NCBI GenBank assembly: GCA_002633025.1 | Contig: NMRB01000699.1 | Span: 76,652 to 140,651 of the forward strand | DNA: 64,000 nt | Source of the DNA: Notospermus geniculatus | Lineage: Eukaryota; Nemertea; Pilidiophora; Heteronemertea; Lineidae | Direction: 5' to 3' | Part shown: piece by piece, positions 39,301-46,846 of the stretch | Layout: every line of letters begins with the position of its first letter | Numbering within the stretch: the stretch's first letter is position 1 | Made by a program: the position numbers and the translations under genes | Notes under the pieces: generated by a model | Told to the model about the DNA's origin: nothing | Databases searched by the model: none | What the model saw: the letters and a program-made list of their open reading frames with translations, nothing else

Positions 39301-40682
39301 TGAAGACGACAATTTTGCAGTACACTGCAACTTCCTCCTGCTCATACTGCAGTGTTCAAGTGAACATTTCCTAATGGCTTTGTCAGTCGAAGGCATTGTG
39401 CAAACAGGCCTACTTCTGAGAGGAACTTAGCTAATAATCCTTTTTCAGGTTGTTGGAAAAACCGACTCAAACCAAGACACAACTGCATGGGATGCCGTAG
39501 ATGATCAGATGTTCCTTGTATGTGTCTACAATGTGTCGGACGACCAACCTTACACAATATTCAAGGCACCAGTCACTAGCACTGCTCAAGATATCATCAC
39601 ACAGGTACTTTTTCAACGAAGTTTAGTTAGAGTCCTTGAAGGAGTTCCCTATCCAGGCGCGGATCCAAGGAGGAGGCACACCCGGCCCGTGCCCCTCTAT
39701 TTTGTGGAAATTTTTAAAAATTGACCGGGAAATTTCGAAATTTTGAAAAGATGTTAAAATTTGACCAAGGTTTTCCACGATGTGCGCTGGCTGTGTCCCC
39801 TCTTTCCCATGATTCTGGATCTGCCCTGCTGTCCGCCACATTCATGCAATCCGCTCCAATGTCAGATATGGCTGCCATCTGATTCCATGTATTGCCATTT
39901 TTCAGGCCATGCTGAAGGCGAGGAGGCCCGAGGATCCACGTAATTACACATTAATAGAGGAGGTCACAGCACTATCATACACAGATAGCCCTGGGGGGAC
40001 ATCAAAAAGACGGAATTCTTCAGAGAAAATTGAGAAACGACAACTTGGGGATGATGAGAATGTTTACCAAGCCCAAGTGGAGTGGAAATCAACAGGAAAG
40101 TTTGTCTTGATGGAGAAAGGATCGGTGTTTGAGGTATGTTTAAAAAAAGTTTGGGTTTATAGTCTGATATCAACTACGGTAGAGGTTCTCATCCGACATT
40201 ACACTTTAACCCCAGTTGATCCTGAAACCTTTCAGTAGAACTCTGATGAGCTGCCCATTCAGCCCATTTCAATGATATTGAAAGTATGCCGTTGTATTTT
40301 TTGGACCATTCTGCATTATGCAGTAACAAACCCCAAATCCAATTTTCTTCTATTACATCACTCTTTGATACGTTTTCAGGAAAAGAGAACCCAGTCTGCT
40401 TCGGTAAAGGCATCAGCTAGTCGGACTCTCAGTGGTCGAATCAGCAGGATGAGGCATGCCCTGTCGGTGAAGGCAAAGTCAGCGGACGAAGAAGATGAGG
40501 TCACCGTCAGGTATAAATCGCTGCCAAAAACTGTTGAATTCAATAAGAAACCAGACATAGTTGCAAGTGCTGGTGACAGTACGGATGAACAGGAACTATT
40601 CTGCCCGCCAGGATCACCAATCGGTGAACGACGAACGTCACAGAAGCTAAGGAAGAAGCTCAAACTAAAGTTAGGTGTTTAG
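7584..40682 (+). CDS. PLCE1: PLC-epsilon-like phospholipase C with RasGEF and RA domains (whole gene)
   Basis: A multi-exon gene whose product would hydrolyse PtdIns(4,5)P2 to IP3 and DAG at membranes, link Ras/Rap signalling to PLC, and act as a Rap/Ras exchange factor through its CDC25 domain. Coding exons with consensus splice sites: 7,608(or ATG 7,584)-8,255; 8,835-9,081; 9,235-9,389; 9,993-11,630; 12,005-12,076; 12,471-12,875; 13,274-13,425; 13,805-14,090; 14,280-14,551; 15,346-15,491; 19,285-19,519; 19,903-20,075; 20,757-20,858; 22,289-22,931; 23,221-23,349; 25,998-26,427; 26,581-26,792; 27,056-27,178; 27,562-27,666; 27,949-28,056; 28,293-28,409; 28,722-28,877; 29,146-29,263; 29,539-29,784; 29,933-30,043; 30,250-about 30,411; 34,832-34,990; 35,250-35,352; 35,562-35,884; 36,576-36,767; 39,208-39,258; 39,449-39,604; 39,906-40,133; 40,380-40,682. 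Phases agree at every junction I checked except 13,274-13,425, which lacks one base, and the break at 30,412. Family assignment rests on close similarity to vertebrate PLCE1 through RasGEF, PH, X, C2 and RA. Most of the Y domain is absent from the window. Confidence 0.9.
8768..8837 (+). repeat. 35-bp tandem duplication carrying a splice acceptor
   Basis: The 35-base unit CTGATTTCTTTACCATTACT... ending TTTCCAGCAC occurs twice in a row, each with a pyrimidine tract and CAG. Use of the second acceptor (exon start 8,835) keeps the frame. Use of the first adds 35 bases and soon gives a stop. Confidence 0.9.
9647..9738 (+). repeat. Intronic duplicate of exon 9,235-9,389 3' end
   Basis: About 90 bases (ACGGGTCGATTAGAGGCATG onward through the donor and first intron bases) repeat exactly the segment at 9,336-9,425. 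It contains the last 17 codons and the donor but no acceptor, so it should be inert. Between the copies lies ordinary intron. Confidence 0.85.
9993..12076 (+). CDS. PLCE1: PLCE1-like gene, long Ser-rich exon and small acidic exon
   Basis: An exon of 546 codons (9,993-11,630, phase 0 at both ends) is followed by a 24-codon exon (12,005-12,076) rich in Asp and Ser. Near its start lies a hydrophobic stretch ([19 protein letters not shown]) that is more like a buried helix than a membrane anchor. The middle is low-complexity Ser/Thr/Pro/Asn with basic RRRNSAHSR and RSNSVPNV sites of the kind bound by 14-3-3 proteins or phosphorylated by AGC kinases. The last 55 residues are again helical ([18 protein letters not shown]). 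The role is probably a regulatory linker. That is inference, since no named domain is visible. Confidence 0.6.
12421..12460. repeat. (ATTC)n microsatellite
   Basis: Imperfect ATTC repeats run straight into the polypyrimidine tract of the acceptor for the FERM F2 exon at 12,471, so length changes here could affect splicing. Confidence 0.9.
12471..14090 (+). CDS. PLCE1: PLCE1-like gene, talin-like FERM F2-F3 module
   Basis: Exons 12,471-12,875, 13,274-13,425 and 13,805-14,090. The first opens [17 protein letters not shown], close to the LQQ-ILSG-x(4)-K-EA motif that starts talin F2. After a long Lys/Arg/Glu insert it reads LPAEF and continues to [20 protein letters not shown], matching the talin YVKL-x-SL-x-TYG-x-x-F-VK segment. 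F3 opens [20 protein letters not shown], strikingly like talin's VPRLLGITKE, and continues as a PTB-like fold. FERM F3 domains bind phosphoinositides and cytoplasmic tails, so membrane targeting is the likely role. The middle exon is one base short: five A at about 13,322-13,326, where six would keep frame. Without that base a stop follows in TAA at 13,328. I suspect a homopolymer error. Confidence 0.65.
13089..13125 (+). repeat. Short dispersed repeat (GTCAGCTGAGCGC...CTCTTGTT)
   Basis: The 35-base word GTCAGCTGAGCGCAAGGCCC followed by ATGGCCTCTTGTT recurs at 14,235-14,270, 20,445-20,480 and 21,556-21,591 with one to three changes. All copies are in PLCE1 introns in the same orientation. It looks like the end of a longer mobile repeat. 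Confidence 0.75.
14280..19519 (+). CDS. PLCE1: PLCE1-like gene, RasGEF (CDC25) domain exons
   Basis: Exons 14,280-14,551, 15,346-15,491 and 19,285-19,519. Junctions are phase 1 from F3 (TTT G|TC), then phase 0, then phase 2. The peptide follows the PLCE1 CDC25 domain closely: [15 protein letters not shown], then [18 protein letters not shown]-like [18 protein letters not shown], then [21 protein letters not shown]. This domain catalyses nucleotide exchange on Rap1-type GTPases. The exon at 15,346 begins immediately after TTCAG and is too short to stand out as a long frame. The 3.8-kb intron 15,492-19,284 contains the nested galactosyltransferase gene and several palindromic repeats. Confidence 0.88.
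14599..14640. repeat. Twin poly-C tracts
   Basis: Two copies of CGGCCGTTG followed by a run of C, in an intron just after a RasGEF exon. The proline-rich and glycine-rich frames here are artefacts. Confidence 0.85.
14918..15310. repeat. MITE with TTAAAGCACGACT termini
   Basis: The left end TTAAAGCACGACTGAATGCA returns inverted at the right as TGCATATAGTCGTGCTTTAA. The interior (15,015-15,195) recurs in opposite orientation at about 43,435-43,620. Confidence 0.8.
16508..16738. repeat. Two tandem copies of the ATTCATAAA palindrome
   Basis: Two adjacent copies, about 115 bp each, start GGGTCCATATTCATAAAC and end TTTTATGAATATGGGCCCA. They lie 5' of the nested galactosyltransferase. Confidence 0.85.
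16739..17125. repeat. Split GGCCGTATGCATAAAACATC palindrome with nested insertion
   Basis: The left arm (16,740-16,820) and right arm (17,095-17,125, AAGATGTTTTATGCATACG) are separated by about 275 bases. The insertion itself begins CCGCACACTATGCA and ends near CTATAGTGTCTGG, so one element appears to have landed in another. Intact relatives are at 36,206 and 46,151. Confidence 0.65.
17358..18784 (+). CDS. Beta-1,3-galactosyltransferase-like glycosyltransferase, nested, one frame break
   Basis: A single coding exon begins with an ATG directly after an acceptor (TTTTTCAG), so a 5' UTR exon is likely upstream. The product is a type II membrane protein: a short basic tail, then [19 protein letters not shown] as anchor, a Ser/Thr stem, and a GT31 catalytic domain. 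It has [20 protein letters not shown], the metal-binding KTDDDAAV and the [14 protein letters not shown] signature. The original frame reads through to a stop at 18,677. The expected C-terminus (KHHGVFHSL, then SWKIYSEF and SEDEYE) lies in a second frame to a stop at 18,784, so an indel near 18,575-18,590 shifts frame. It lies inside the PLCE1-like intron in the same orientation. Golgi galactose or N-acetylglucosamine transfer is inferred; the acceptor is unknown. Confidence 0.85.
18914..18937 (+). terminator. Likely polyadenylation signal of the nested gene
   Basis: AATAAA at 18,916 and a second AATAAA about 12 bases later follow the stop at 18,784 by about 130 bases, a normal 3' UTR length. 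Confidence 0.5.
19903..20858 (+). CDS. PLCE1: PLCE1-like gene, end of RasGEF and acidic linker (copy A)
   Basis: Exon 19,903-20,075 enters in phase 0 and reads [16 protein letters not shown], matching PLCE1 FVADYSGQDNFLQRVG. It leaves in phase 2 into exon 20,757-20,858, a Ser/Asp-rich linker ([16 protein letters not shown]), which leaves in phase 2 toward the PH exon at 22,289. An alternative acceptor six bases upstream at 19,896 would add Leu-Gln. A second, nearly identical pair of exons lies at 21,010-21,984. Confidence 0.8.
21010..21984 (+). CDS. Duplicate of the two preceding exons (copy B)
   Basis: Exons 21,010-21,182 and 21,883-21,984 encode the same peptides as copy A, and the intron between them is about 95% alike with small indels. 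Copy A leaves in phase 2 but copy B enters in phase 0, so the two cannot be spliced in series without a frame change. Only one pair can be used in a given transcript. Either this is a mutually exclusive pair or, more likely, two alleles assembled in tandem. Confidence 0.7.
22289..23349 (+). CDS. PLCE1: PLCE1-like gene, PH-like domain exons
   Basis: The exon 22,289-22,931 enters in phase 2 after TTTCAG and reads [20 protein letters not shown], matching PLCE1 [20 protein letters not shown]. It continues with [18 protein letters not shown], then [18 protein letters not shown] and a C-terminal helix ([22 protein letters not shown]). Exon 23,221-23,349 follows in phase 0 with IFGGRRW, conserved in the family. 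This is the atypical PH region between CDC25 and the EF-hands, with structural and lipid-binding roles. Confidence 0.88.
23488..25746. mobile_element. 2.2-kb foldback element with long terminal inverted repeats
   Basis: About 230 bases at the left (starting GGCCTGTTACAACTGGTTTTC, rich in TTTTCTTACTC words) return inverted at the right (ending CCAGTTGTAACAGGGCC). The interior holds two copies of a roughly 190-base segment (24,236-24,424 and 24,610-24,822), a single-N join at 24,829 and a minisatellite of AACTAAGTTTTTGGC-like units (24,870-25,110). No transposase frame is seen. It fills the intron between the PH and EF-hand exons. Confidence 0.75.
24870..25110. repeat. Minisatellite of AACTAAGTTT units
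   Basis: About ten imperfect units of roughly 20-30 bases, alternating AAACTAAGTTTCTGGCC and ACTTAGTTTTTGCTC, inside the foldback element. Confidence 0.7.
25998..27178 (+). CDS. PLCE1: PLCE1-like gene, EF-hand region (copy 1)
   Basis: Exons 25,998-26,427, 26,581-26,792 and 27,056-27,178. A basic Ser-rich stretch (ARSKSRSGS) leads to [21 protein letters not shown], the family hallmark before the EF-hands. These are followed by [20 protein letters not shown] and [15 protein letters not shown], which aligns with PLCE1 MSFEGFARFLMDKEN. PLC EF-hands mostly support the catalytic core rather than bind calcium. The exons from 26,139 onward recur in copy 2. Confidence 0.88.
27371..27466. repeat. ATTCATAAA-family palindrome, truncated (copy 1)
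   Basis: It retains TTTTAAGTCAAAGTGTGATA and GTAGTTTTATGAATATGGGC, just upstream of the X-domain exon. The matching allele in copy 2 is at 31,903-31,994, so the insertion predates the split of the two copies. Confidence 0.75.
27562..28877 (+). CDS. PLCE1: PLCE1-like gene, catalytic X domain (copy 1)
   Basis: Exons 27,562-27,666, 27,949-28,056, 28,293-28,409 and 28,722-28,877, all phase 0. The first holds [17 protein letters not shown] with the first catalytic His. The second has [11 protein letters not shown] (calcium ligands) and [13 protein letters not shown] with the second catalytic His. The third has ILSIENHCS, whose Glu binds calcium. The fourth has [18 protein letters not shown], whose Lys residues contact phosphate. 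All key residues of a working PLC X barrel half are present. Confidence 0.93.
29146..30411 (+). CDS. PLCE1: PLCE1-like gene, acidic X-Y linker and first residues of Y (copy 1, broken)
   Basis: Exons 29,146-29,263 (a long Asp/Glu run, the autoinhibitory X-Y linker), 29,539-29,784 (ending [16 protein letters not shown], as in PLCE1 [16 protein letters not shown]), 29,933-30,043 (KKGTIRKSI) and 30,250 onward ([15 protein letters not shown], the start of Y). At 30,412 the sequence jumps into the middle of the EF-hand exon (copy 2) in the wrong frame and ends at a stop near 30,605. The remainder of Y, which carries the substrate-binding Ser/Arg and the last barrel strands, is not found anywhere in the window. 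Confidence 0.85.
30412..34753 (+). CDS. Second copy of EF-hand, X and linker exons
   Basis: Exons repeat those of copy 1: to 30,700; 30,855-31,066; 31,584-31,706; 32,092-32,196; 32,472-32,579; 32,826-32,942; 33,255-33,410; 34,087-34,204; 34,484-34,729. Coding differences are few (Val/Met, Ser/Asn, one silent Thr), while introns differ by insertions, including a 337-bp element at 33,462. The copy begins at 30,412, inside an exon, and ends exactly at the single N at 34,754. It therefore lacks the last linker exons and Y. This fits a second haplotype better than a working gene copy. Confidence 0.8.
33462..33798. mobile_element. 337-bp MITE present only in copy 2
   Basis: It has 15-base terminal inverted repeats TACACTGTTAGAAAT and ATTTCTAACAGTGTA, with further inverted TTTACAGAAA words inside. 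Copy 1 lacks it at the matching site (about 28,890), so this is an insertion difference between two otherwise near-identical copies. Confidence 0.8.
34832..35352 (+). CDS. PLCE1: PLCE1-like gene, C2 domain exons
   Basis: Exon 34,832-34,990 reads [20 protein letters not shown], matching PLCE1 [20 protein letters not shown], and ends [11 protein letters not shown]. Exon 35,250-35,352 reads [10 protein letters not shown] and [14 protein letters not shown] and leaves in phase 1. C2 packs against the catalytic barrel and helps dock PLC on membranes. The exon preceding 34,832 (the end of Y) is missing at the N join at 34,754. Confidence 0.9.
35562..36767 (+). CDS. PLCE1: PLCE1-like gene, end of C2 and RA1 domain
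   Basis: Exon 35,562-35,884 enters in phase 1 with [20 protein letters not shown] (PLCE1 [20 protein letters not shown]). It then carries a basic linker and the first strands of RA1 ([20 protein letters not shown]). Exon 36,576-36,767 completes it ([21 protein letters not shown]). RA1 of mammalian PLC-epsilon does not bind Ras strongly and serves more as a scaffold. The same is assumed here. Confidence 0.85.
36053..36205. repeat. Palindromic MITE with AATATTATTGCAC arms (copy 1)
   Basis: The arms CAATATTATTGCACAATATG and its complement flank a loop with GGCATCATGGATGG. A second copy is at 45,653-45,816 in opposite orientation. Confidence 0.8.
36206..36307. repeat. Palindrome, GGCCGTATGCATTAAACATC family
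   Basis: GGCCGTATGCATTAAACATC at the left returns as GATGTTTTATGCATACGGCC. Relatives are at 16,739 and 46,151. Confidence 0.85.
36385..36515. repeat. Palindromic MITE, GAGTTTTCGCAAAGCCCCC arms (copy 1)
   Basis: AGTTTTCGCAAAGCCCCCGA returns as TCGGGGGCTTTGCGAAAACT. The centre has CGATGCCACGAAGAGAGCAC. A near-identical copy is at 45,117-45,245. Confidence 0.9.
37371..37742. repeat. Minisatellite, unit about 75-85 bp, five copies
   Basis: Units contain CTATTCTAATCTTGAACCTG then CATGAAAGCAGATTTGATTT and TAGTGTTGG. The length varies from unit to unit. It lies in the intron between RA1 and RA2. The open frames across it are repeat-derived. Confidence 0.85.
39208..40682 (+). CDS. PLCE1: PLCE1-like gene, RA2 domain and C-terminus
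   Basis: Exons 39,208-39,258 (17 codons, phase 0 both ends, inferred from splice sites), 39,449-39,604, 39,906-40,133 and 40,380-40,682 (stop TAG). RA2 reads [20 protein letters not shown] then STAQDIITQ, matching PLCE1 VIKAPRVSTAQDVIQQ, with the Lys used for Ras contact. It then continues NYTLIEEV and [15 protein letters not shown]. The tail is basic and Ser-rich and ends [14 protein letters not shown]2 recruits the enzyme to GTP-bound Ras or Rap. Confidence 0.88.
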
Positions 40683-43320
40683 TCTAAAACTAACAACGAC
40701 AAAAAATGTGCGTGGCAGGATCTTTCAGAATATACAAGTGTGCACACAACCCTTCATACCCAATGAAAGGATTGTCCAATGGGCGGGTTCTCCATTGGTC
40801 ACATGATGACTCATAGAGCAGAGGTGACACCTATAGAGGCTCATTGTTCGAGAGATGCGGTTCACCAACCACGGCCAATCACACCAAAATCGTCATGAAT
40901 AATAGGTAGCATCTGTGTACTATGAGCCCACGCATATTCTCGCGTGGTCTGCTTCAACGTTGATAACTCCACTTTAGTGACACGGTGTGTAAAGAAGCAG
41001 TTGACGATATCGGCCACAAAAAAGGAAAGATCGTCAGCAATGGTTGAGGCATTGATAGAATGAATTTTCCCATTACATGTTTCATTCTTGGCCACAGTGT
41101 TGAAAACAATCGCTAGAACTGAATGGGAGTTTTATATGTGACATTATAACTACATTCCATAGTTTCATTTATTAGTATATTATGGTATTTTAGAAATGTG
41201 TGTTCCATGATCATGAGTAAAAGTTTCAGTTTTTTACCACACTCAGTTACAATGTGAATCAATTTTTGTGCTGGTCTTTTTATGTATAAACCTGGATGCA
41301 GTGTACTACCTTTATTTATTTCTCAGGTCCCAATTGATACACTGTACCAAGTTAAAATTGTAAACCATATCATATAGATGACGTTCTTTTTCTTACATCC
41401 GTATGTATATTAATATTACATGTAATTTGCAAGGAAGGTAAGCTGAGCAAAGCACCAAGGTGACTCAGTGCCTCTGACCCTCCGACTGTTACGCCATTAG
41501 CAGTCTATGCATACACAAGCTTAGTGAAATTAGGTCAACCTGACCTACTTTTTAGGGGGAACGATCATTTACGAAATCACATATCCATATAGAAGTTAAT
41601 AATGTAGATTTCAGAAATAAGTACCGTAATATGATTATCCTTGTTGCTTTATCCAATGTAACATTTTTATGGTCAGAATCAAATGAGCAAATTCATGCAG
41701 CAGTTCAGTTTGACAGTGTCTGCACAGTCATGGTCAGTTTTTCGCCTGATTCTCATTTAGTATTAAGCTCCTGATCAAGTTACGAAACTATTACTCTCAA
41801 ATGCCCTCCCCTCCCCACCCCTACCCCACATACCGTACTAAGATAGATGTTGTTCTTGATATTTAGTCTCCGCCACGCCACGTAGTGGTCGAGCGGAGAC
41901 TCTTGTGTTAGCTAGGAAACTTTCTCGGCTTTCTCGGCCCAAACCAACCTCAGACCAGGAGGCTTACGTGCCTATGCGTGTGTGCATTCTGCAGTGCTTC
42001 ATGGGCTCCTTGCAGTGTCGTAATTTTATCACCATATAACACGAAGTTTCGACGAAACTATCTTTCAATAAAATATTCCGGTGTCAGGATTTGTGACTAC
42101 TAGTATTCTTTCATTTCCACGTCGGGTGTATGTTGTTTAATTTATCCATGCTGATGTTTACGACGATGTTTTGCGCCACGACTGCCGTATGATCCCAGCC
42201 TGACAACATGGACGACATGAACGAACATGACCAACATCCAACTCGGCTAGGCCTATATCCGCCATGTCCTCGGCCCATATCCCCCATTTCCCGATCGGCA
42301 TTCTGTTTTTTGGTACGCCCTAACGAAACTGTCATTCCTTTTGACATTTTTGCCACAAAAAGCAACTGTCCGAGGACATGGCGGGATGGGGATGGTGTCC
42401 GAGAATAGGACCGCCGTCACTGAAAAATCTATTCTCGGACACTTTTGGAAGTCAAATTGCGCGAGGCAGAGTGGATTAAAATACATCAAATAAACAGTTT
42501 CCGGTTCAGTTTACGTCACTTTCATCAATAAAACCTTACATTCGTTCTTTCATGTGGTATTGCGCTGGGTCATCATGGTCAAAATTGGCCGTGCATGTCT
42601 CTTATAGGCCTAGTGTGACATGCGACGCGTGGCGGAGACTCCAGAGTCTGCATGCAGACTCAACTGACAACTCTAGTATCAGTATTTGTACCTTTTGCTA
42701 TTAATTAAATGTAGGTGTATTCTTGATGTTTACAAAGATATGGTTGAAAACGAAGCTTAAGCCTATTCATATTAACATTGATATGCTTTTGCAAACTTTA
42801 TGTATTTGCCGTGTCACGCCAGCAGTAATTTTCCATGCCTGGCATTTAGTTTTTTTCACTAGTCTTGTTGGATTTTGATAGTTTTCCATATCTTCCAATA
42901 TAAATTCCCGTAGATTTCTATGATATAATCAGCAATTCCTGTAGATTTCTATAAAAAAACTGTATGCATATTGATATACAACTACATTGTACTTTCCATT
43001 TGATAAGATTTCTCTATGTATGAAATATACATTCACTAGAGAAAATATAATACGTGTAACTGTGTAGCGCCGACACCTGTATAATAAGTGCACACTAGAT
43101 AGCTTGACCCCCTCCAATTTTACACACATATTCAAATCGTGATGGTGATGAATACATCGGTTGAGCTGGCATTCTGGCATTCTCGCCACTAAAATCAGAA
43201 TCGTTCAATTTTGTGAGGGATTTCTGGCCCTTTTCCTCTTACGACCGTAATCTATTGACAGTTGATGCATAGTTAAATTCATTTGAGGTCAAAGCGTGTC
43301 CCGAATAAAGAAACTTGAAT
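40683..43320 (+). other. 3' flank of the PLCE1-like gene
   Basis: No splice-bounded coding frame is seen. AATAAA words occur at about 42,069, 42,527 and 43,304, so the 3' UTR end cannot be fixed. Between 41,868 and 42,640 lies an element bounded by GTCTCCGCCACGC and GCGTGGCGGAGAC. Confidence 0.5.
41868..42640. mobile_element. Element with GTCTCCGCCACGC terminal inverted repeats
   Basis: The 13-base ends GTCTCCGCCACGC and GCGTGGCGGAGAC are about 770 bases apart. Inside are smaller inverted pairs (CCGCCATGTCCTCGG with CCGAGGACATGGCGG; GTCCGAGAATAGG with TATTCTCGGAC). No transposase frame is seen. Confidence 0.5.
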
Positions 43321-44559
43321 TATTTCATCGGCTTGGTGTTTTTTGTACGATTTTTTCAGAAATTTTCGAGTTTATTTTGAGGACACGTTCTGATAGGTCA
43401 TACTGAATCACATGATCTCAGCGGCACACTATGCTTCAGTAAAAAATGGCCGCCATCATTTTCAGCCGGCATTTTCATCACTTGAGAAGTTTGACGCGCT
43501 GTGATACCATTACTAACCCTTCATGCAGTAAGGTACCATTCTTTTATGTGTACCAACAGTCTCCCCATGCCTAATTGATAACTTATAGGTCATTCAAATA
43601 CGTAGATTCGAACAATGTTGTGGAACAGTCCTCGCCAACATGAATTAACACCGTGGTACATACACGGTGTACATCGATCGTGTGTGTAAAGGTATATGAA
43701 TGAGTTTCACCATAATAAACACAGCGTGCCGCTTTATGCAAGTCTGGTTTCTCTGGCCATCGATGGTGTCGCCGATTGATTCACAGTGTCATCCCATGGA
43801 GTTGGCCAGTGGACATGGTGGAGGCGGGCCAACATCCTCTGCCTGGGGCAAGGTCAGAGACAGTGCAATGCGATGTGTGTTGGTCACATCGTGTTTATAT
43901 TTTTCATGTTCATGCATGCATGGGTCGTGGTTGTCTGTATATCCATAGTGCAAACCAGCCACACTTTAATCCACCCCAAAGGAAATTACCCTACCGCTAC
44001 GCCTAAACCAGCGAACCATTATTACCGCTAAGCTTTTTGTGCTTGATTTCTCAAAATGGTGCGATTTAAATTCCTCCTATTTGGAGTGTCTACAGCAACA
44101 GAACAGAAATCATGATCTCTCCCATCAGACATGGAATTCAGACATATAAGCTGCTGGTTGTTCGTTAATTCTTGTGATACCTTTGAATTTTGTTCTGATT
44201 TCATTTTAAAACATTCCATGGTGATAAGTGGAGCATTACTATATTTTTCACAGTTAGGGATGGAAAGGCAAAATTAAAATGATACGGGTCTTTGCAGTTC
44301 ATGTCTGACGGGATGGATCGGGAACCATACAATGTATGATAGTGTGTGATATAAATGGTAAATAATAAAATGTTTACATGATGGGATGAGGGTATCATTT
44401 TATTGGAGTTCCAAACATTGTTGCGTGGTGCTATTGTTATGGGTCAGAGACAGAATTTGACTATGAAGTTTTTAAATATCTGTGAGAATTTCCTTTTTAC
44501 CTCATGCGAAATAGTGAGATGTTTATGGTGAATGGTAACAAAGGGCCGTATTCACGGGT

Positions 44560-44910
44560 CAGACTTTATCCTAAAGTATAGCTTAAGTTAGACTCAACGG
44601 CGTAAGAAATAAAAGTGGAAAATAAGAAGTAGAAAATTTTGGAATTGTGCAGGAATTTTTCAATTTCTCAAATTCACATTGGGAGAAAAAAAATTCCCAT
44701 TTTGAGAAATTTTCTTAAAACGACATGGCATTTTTCAGATTTTTCGGGCGATATTTCTCAAAATGGGAAAAAAAATTCTCCCAATTTGAGCCATTAAAAA
44801 AATTCGCGCAAAATTCAAAAATTTCCCACTTCTTATTTTCCACTTTTATTTCTTACTCCCTTACTCTCTCATTGCTTGAAGCATTGAGAAAAGTCAGACT
44901 TTAATGAAAG
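44560..44910. repeat. Inverted-repeat element with AAAAGTGGAAAATAAGAAG arms
   Basis: GTAAGAAATAAAAGTGGAAA at about 44,602 returns as TTTCCACTTTTATTTCTTAC near 44,855. Inner arms carry TTCTCAAAATGGGA-like words in both orientations. Confidence 0.75.
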
Positions 44911-45116
44911 TGTTGCTGAGATCCGACCCGTGCATGCGGCCCAAAGCGTTGGTTATACTCTTGCCAAAGGCTGCAGAATTAGATTGGAATATACTTCAGA
45001 AAATACCTTCATGTGAAATGACTCTCCCGACTCTGATATCAGGTGTGTATACATGTATGTCACACACAGAAGTCACCTCAGACGAAACGTTGGTTCGGGA
45101 ATTAAGATCTTATTAC

Positions 45117-45245
45117 AGAGTTTTCGCTAAGCCCCCGAAAGCCAACGCCAACGCCAATCCCATTGTTCGATGCCACGAAGAGAGCACCGAACAAAAGGAT
45201 AGCCGTTCGCGTTGGCGTTTCGGGGGCTTTGCGAAAACTCCCTAT
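45117..45245. repeat. Palindromic MITE, GAGTTTTCGC family (copy 2)
   Basis: Same arms and centre as 36,385-36,515, including CGATGCCACGAAGAGAGCAC. It ends AAAACTCCCTATT. Confidence 0.9.
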
Positions 45246-45652
45246 TCCCAACTACATTGTAAAAACCTGAAATATACATTATACAAAAATGAGTATTTAG
45301 TATCGCCTTCCGGCTGTAAATTGGGCCTAACTAGAAATAGGGCCTAACTAGAAATAGAGCCAAGGGAAAATTCCACAACTTACGGTTGTCCATATAGGCC
45401 TACTGTATACGTGGTCCCGCACGTCCAATCTTCCCAACGTATGGGCCAACAAACGCAGACAAGCGCCTCGCTCTGCGCTCATACCAAACATGAGACATGT
45501 AATTTACACCGCGCCGGCGGTCAACGCGGAAAAGGGACGTAATCGTCTAAAACCCCAGGCCTTTTATGTAGGCCTACTTGGGCGAGTCCATTCAGGACGA
45601 GACAGGGGTGTCGAGACCACTATGTGACAGTATATGGCATGAAATGTAGAAG

Positions 45653-45816
45653 GCTTAAAGCGACCCATACACGATCAATATTATTGCACAATATGAGGAT
45701 CACAATGGGCAATATTATTGCCAATCTTTCTTCTACCCATCATGCGAAAAGCACACGACCACCCATTTGGGCCCCATATTGTGCAATAATATTGCACCGT
45801 GTATGGGCGGCTTAAG
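45653..45816. repeat. Palindromic MITE with AATATTATTGCAC arms (copy 2)
   Basis: CTTAAAGCGACCCATACACG returns near the right end as CGTGTATGGGCGGCTTAAG, with AATATTATTGCACAATATG inside each arm. Confidence 0.85.
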
Positions 45817-46150
45817 AGGTGTCGAAAATTCGTCGAACCTTACTCCAACAAGGACTTTTCTTGGTTGACTGTAAAGTGGTGTACATTTTCATACAATAGT
45901 TCGTTTTATTACTGTTTTCCAACTTAATAATGGCTTTATGAGAATGAAGTCAGCGTCAACCCCATTGCTTTTCAAATACTTTTACTGTGAGATAATCCTG
46001 CGTATACATGCCTACTATGAGGTGAGAATGGGACAGTCTAGAGTTAGTGTGAGTCAAATTTCATCAAATATACGTACATGTATTCTCAAATTCTGCACTT
46101 CACATCATATGGCACGAATTTACATGACCGTGATATACTTGTATATGTTC

Positions 46151-46243
46151 AGGGGCCATATGCATAAAATTTCCCTAAATCTATTGTTCCAAACAAAAGA
46201 TAAGGGAAATTTTACACTTAAGATATTTTATGCATATGGCCCC
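46151..46243. repeat. Palindrome, GGCCATATGCATAAA family
   Basis: GGGGCCATATGCATAAAATT at the left and ATTTTATGCATATGGCCCC at the right surround an inverted AAATTTCCC pair. Confidence 0.85.
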
Positions 46244-46691
46244 TGGTTCTTATCATCTTTGTCCACTCGTTTTCTCAAGCATAAATGTAGAAATATATTA
46301 ATCGCACTTTGTCTGAGGCTGTTCGGGTAAGAATTGTTGAATTTTTCGAAATAAAAAGATAGGAAATGAAAGAGTTACTTGTCTAGAAACACAAGTAGGA
46401 ACTGTTGTCTAGAAATACAAGTAGGAACTGCTAAAGAGCCAGAGCGTGGCAAACGGGTAAGATAAAATGCACCAAATGTTCGTCTGTGAAAAGAAGTAGC
46501 TCTTCTATCTAGTGTTGCTAACTTAAAATGTATTGTATTGCCGTTCATTTGACTTATTAGGCGTACTGTTTTGTCTTTTTGCAAATCCTGCAGAATCTAT
46601 ATAATGAGATTTGACTGCGTGGTCAGTTCAGAATTCTTCATTTTGTACAAATGCACATCTGATGATACTGTTTTCAATACCTTAGAGATCT

Positions 46692-46846
46692 TAGGGAGTT
46701 TAAGAAACCAAACGATAAACGTTAACTTTACGACAACGTTATTTTTCACACTGCAAATTCACCAGATTATAAATTGCAGTCTCGGTACAAAAAATTACGT
46801 TGTCGTAAAGTTAACGTTTATCGTTTGATTTCTTAAACTCCCTATT
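46692..46846. repeat. Palindrome with TAGGGAGTTTAAGAAACCA arms
   Basis: AGGGAGTTTAAGAAACCAAA returns as TTTGATTTCTTAAACTCCCT. Arms extend through CGATAAACGTTAACTTTACG. Confidence 0.9.
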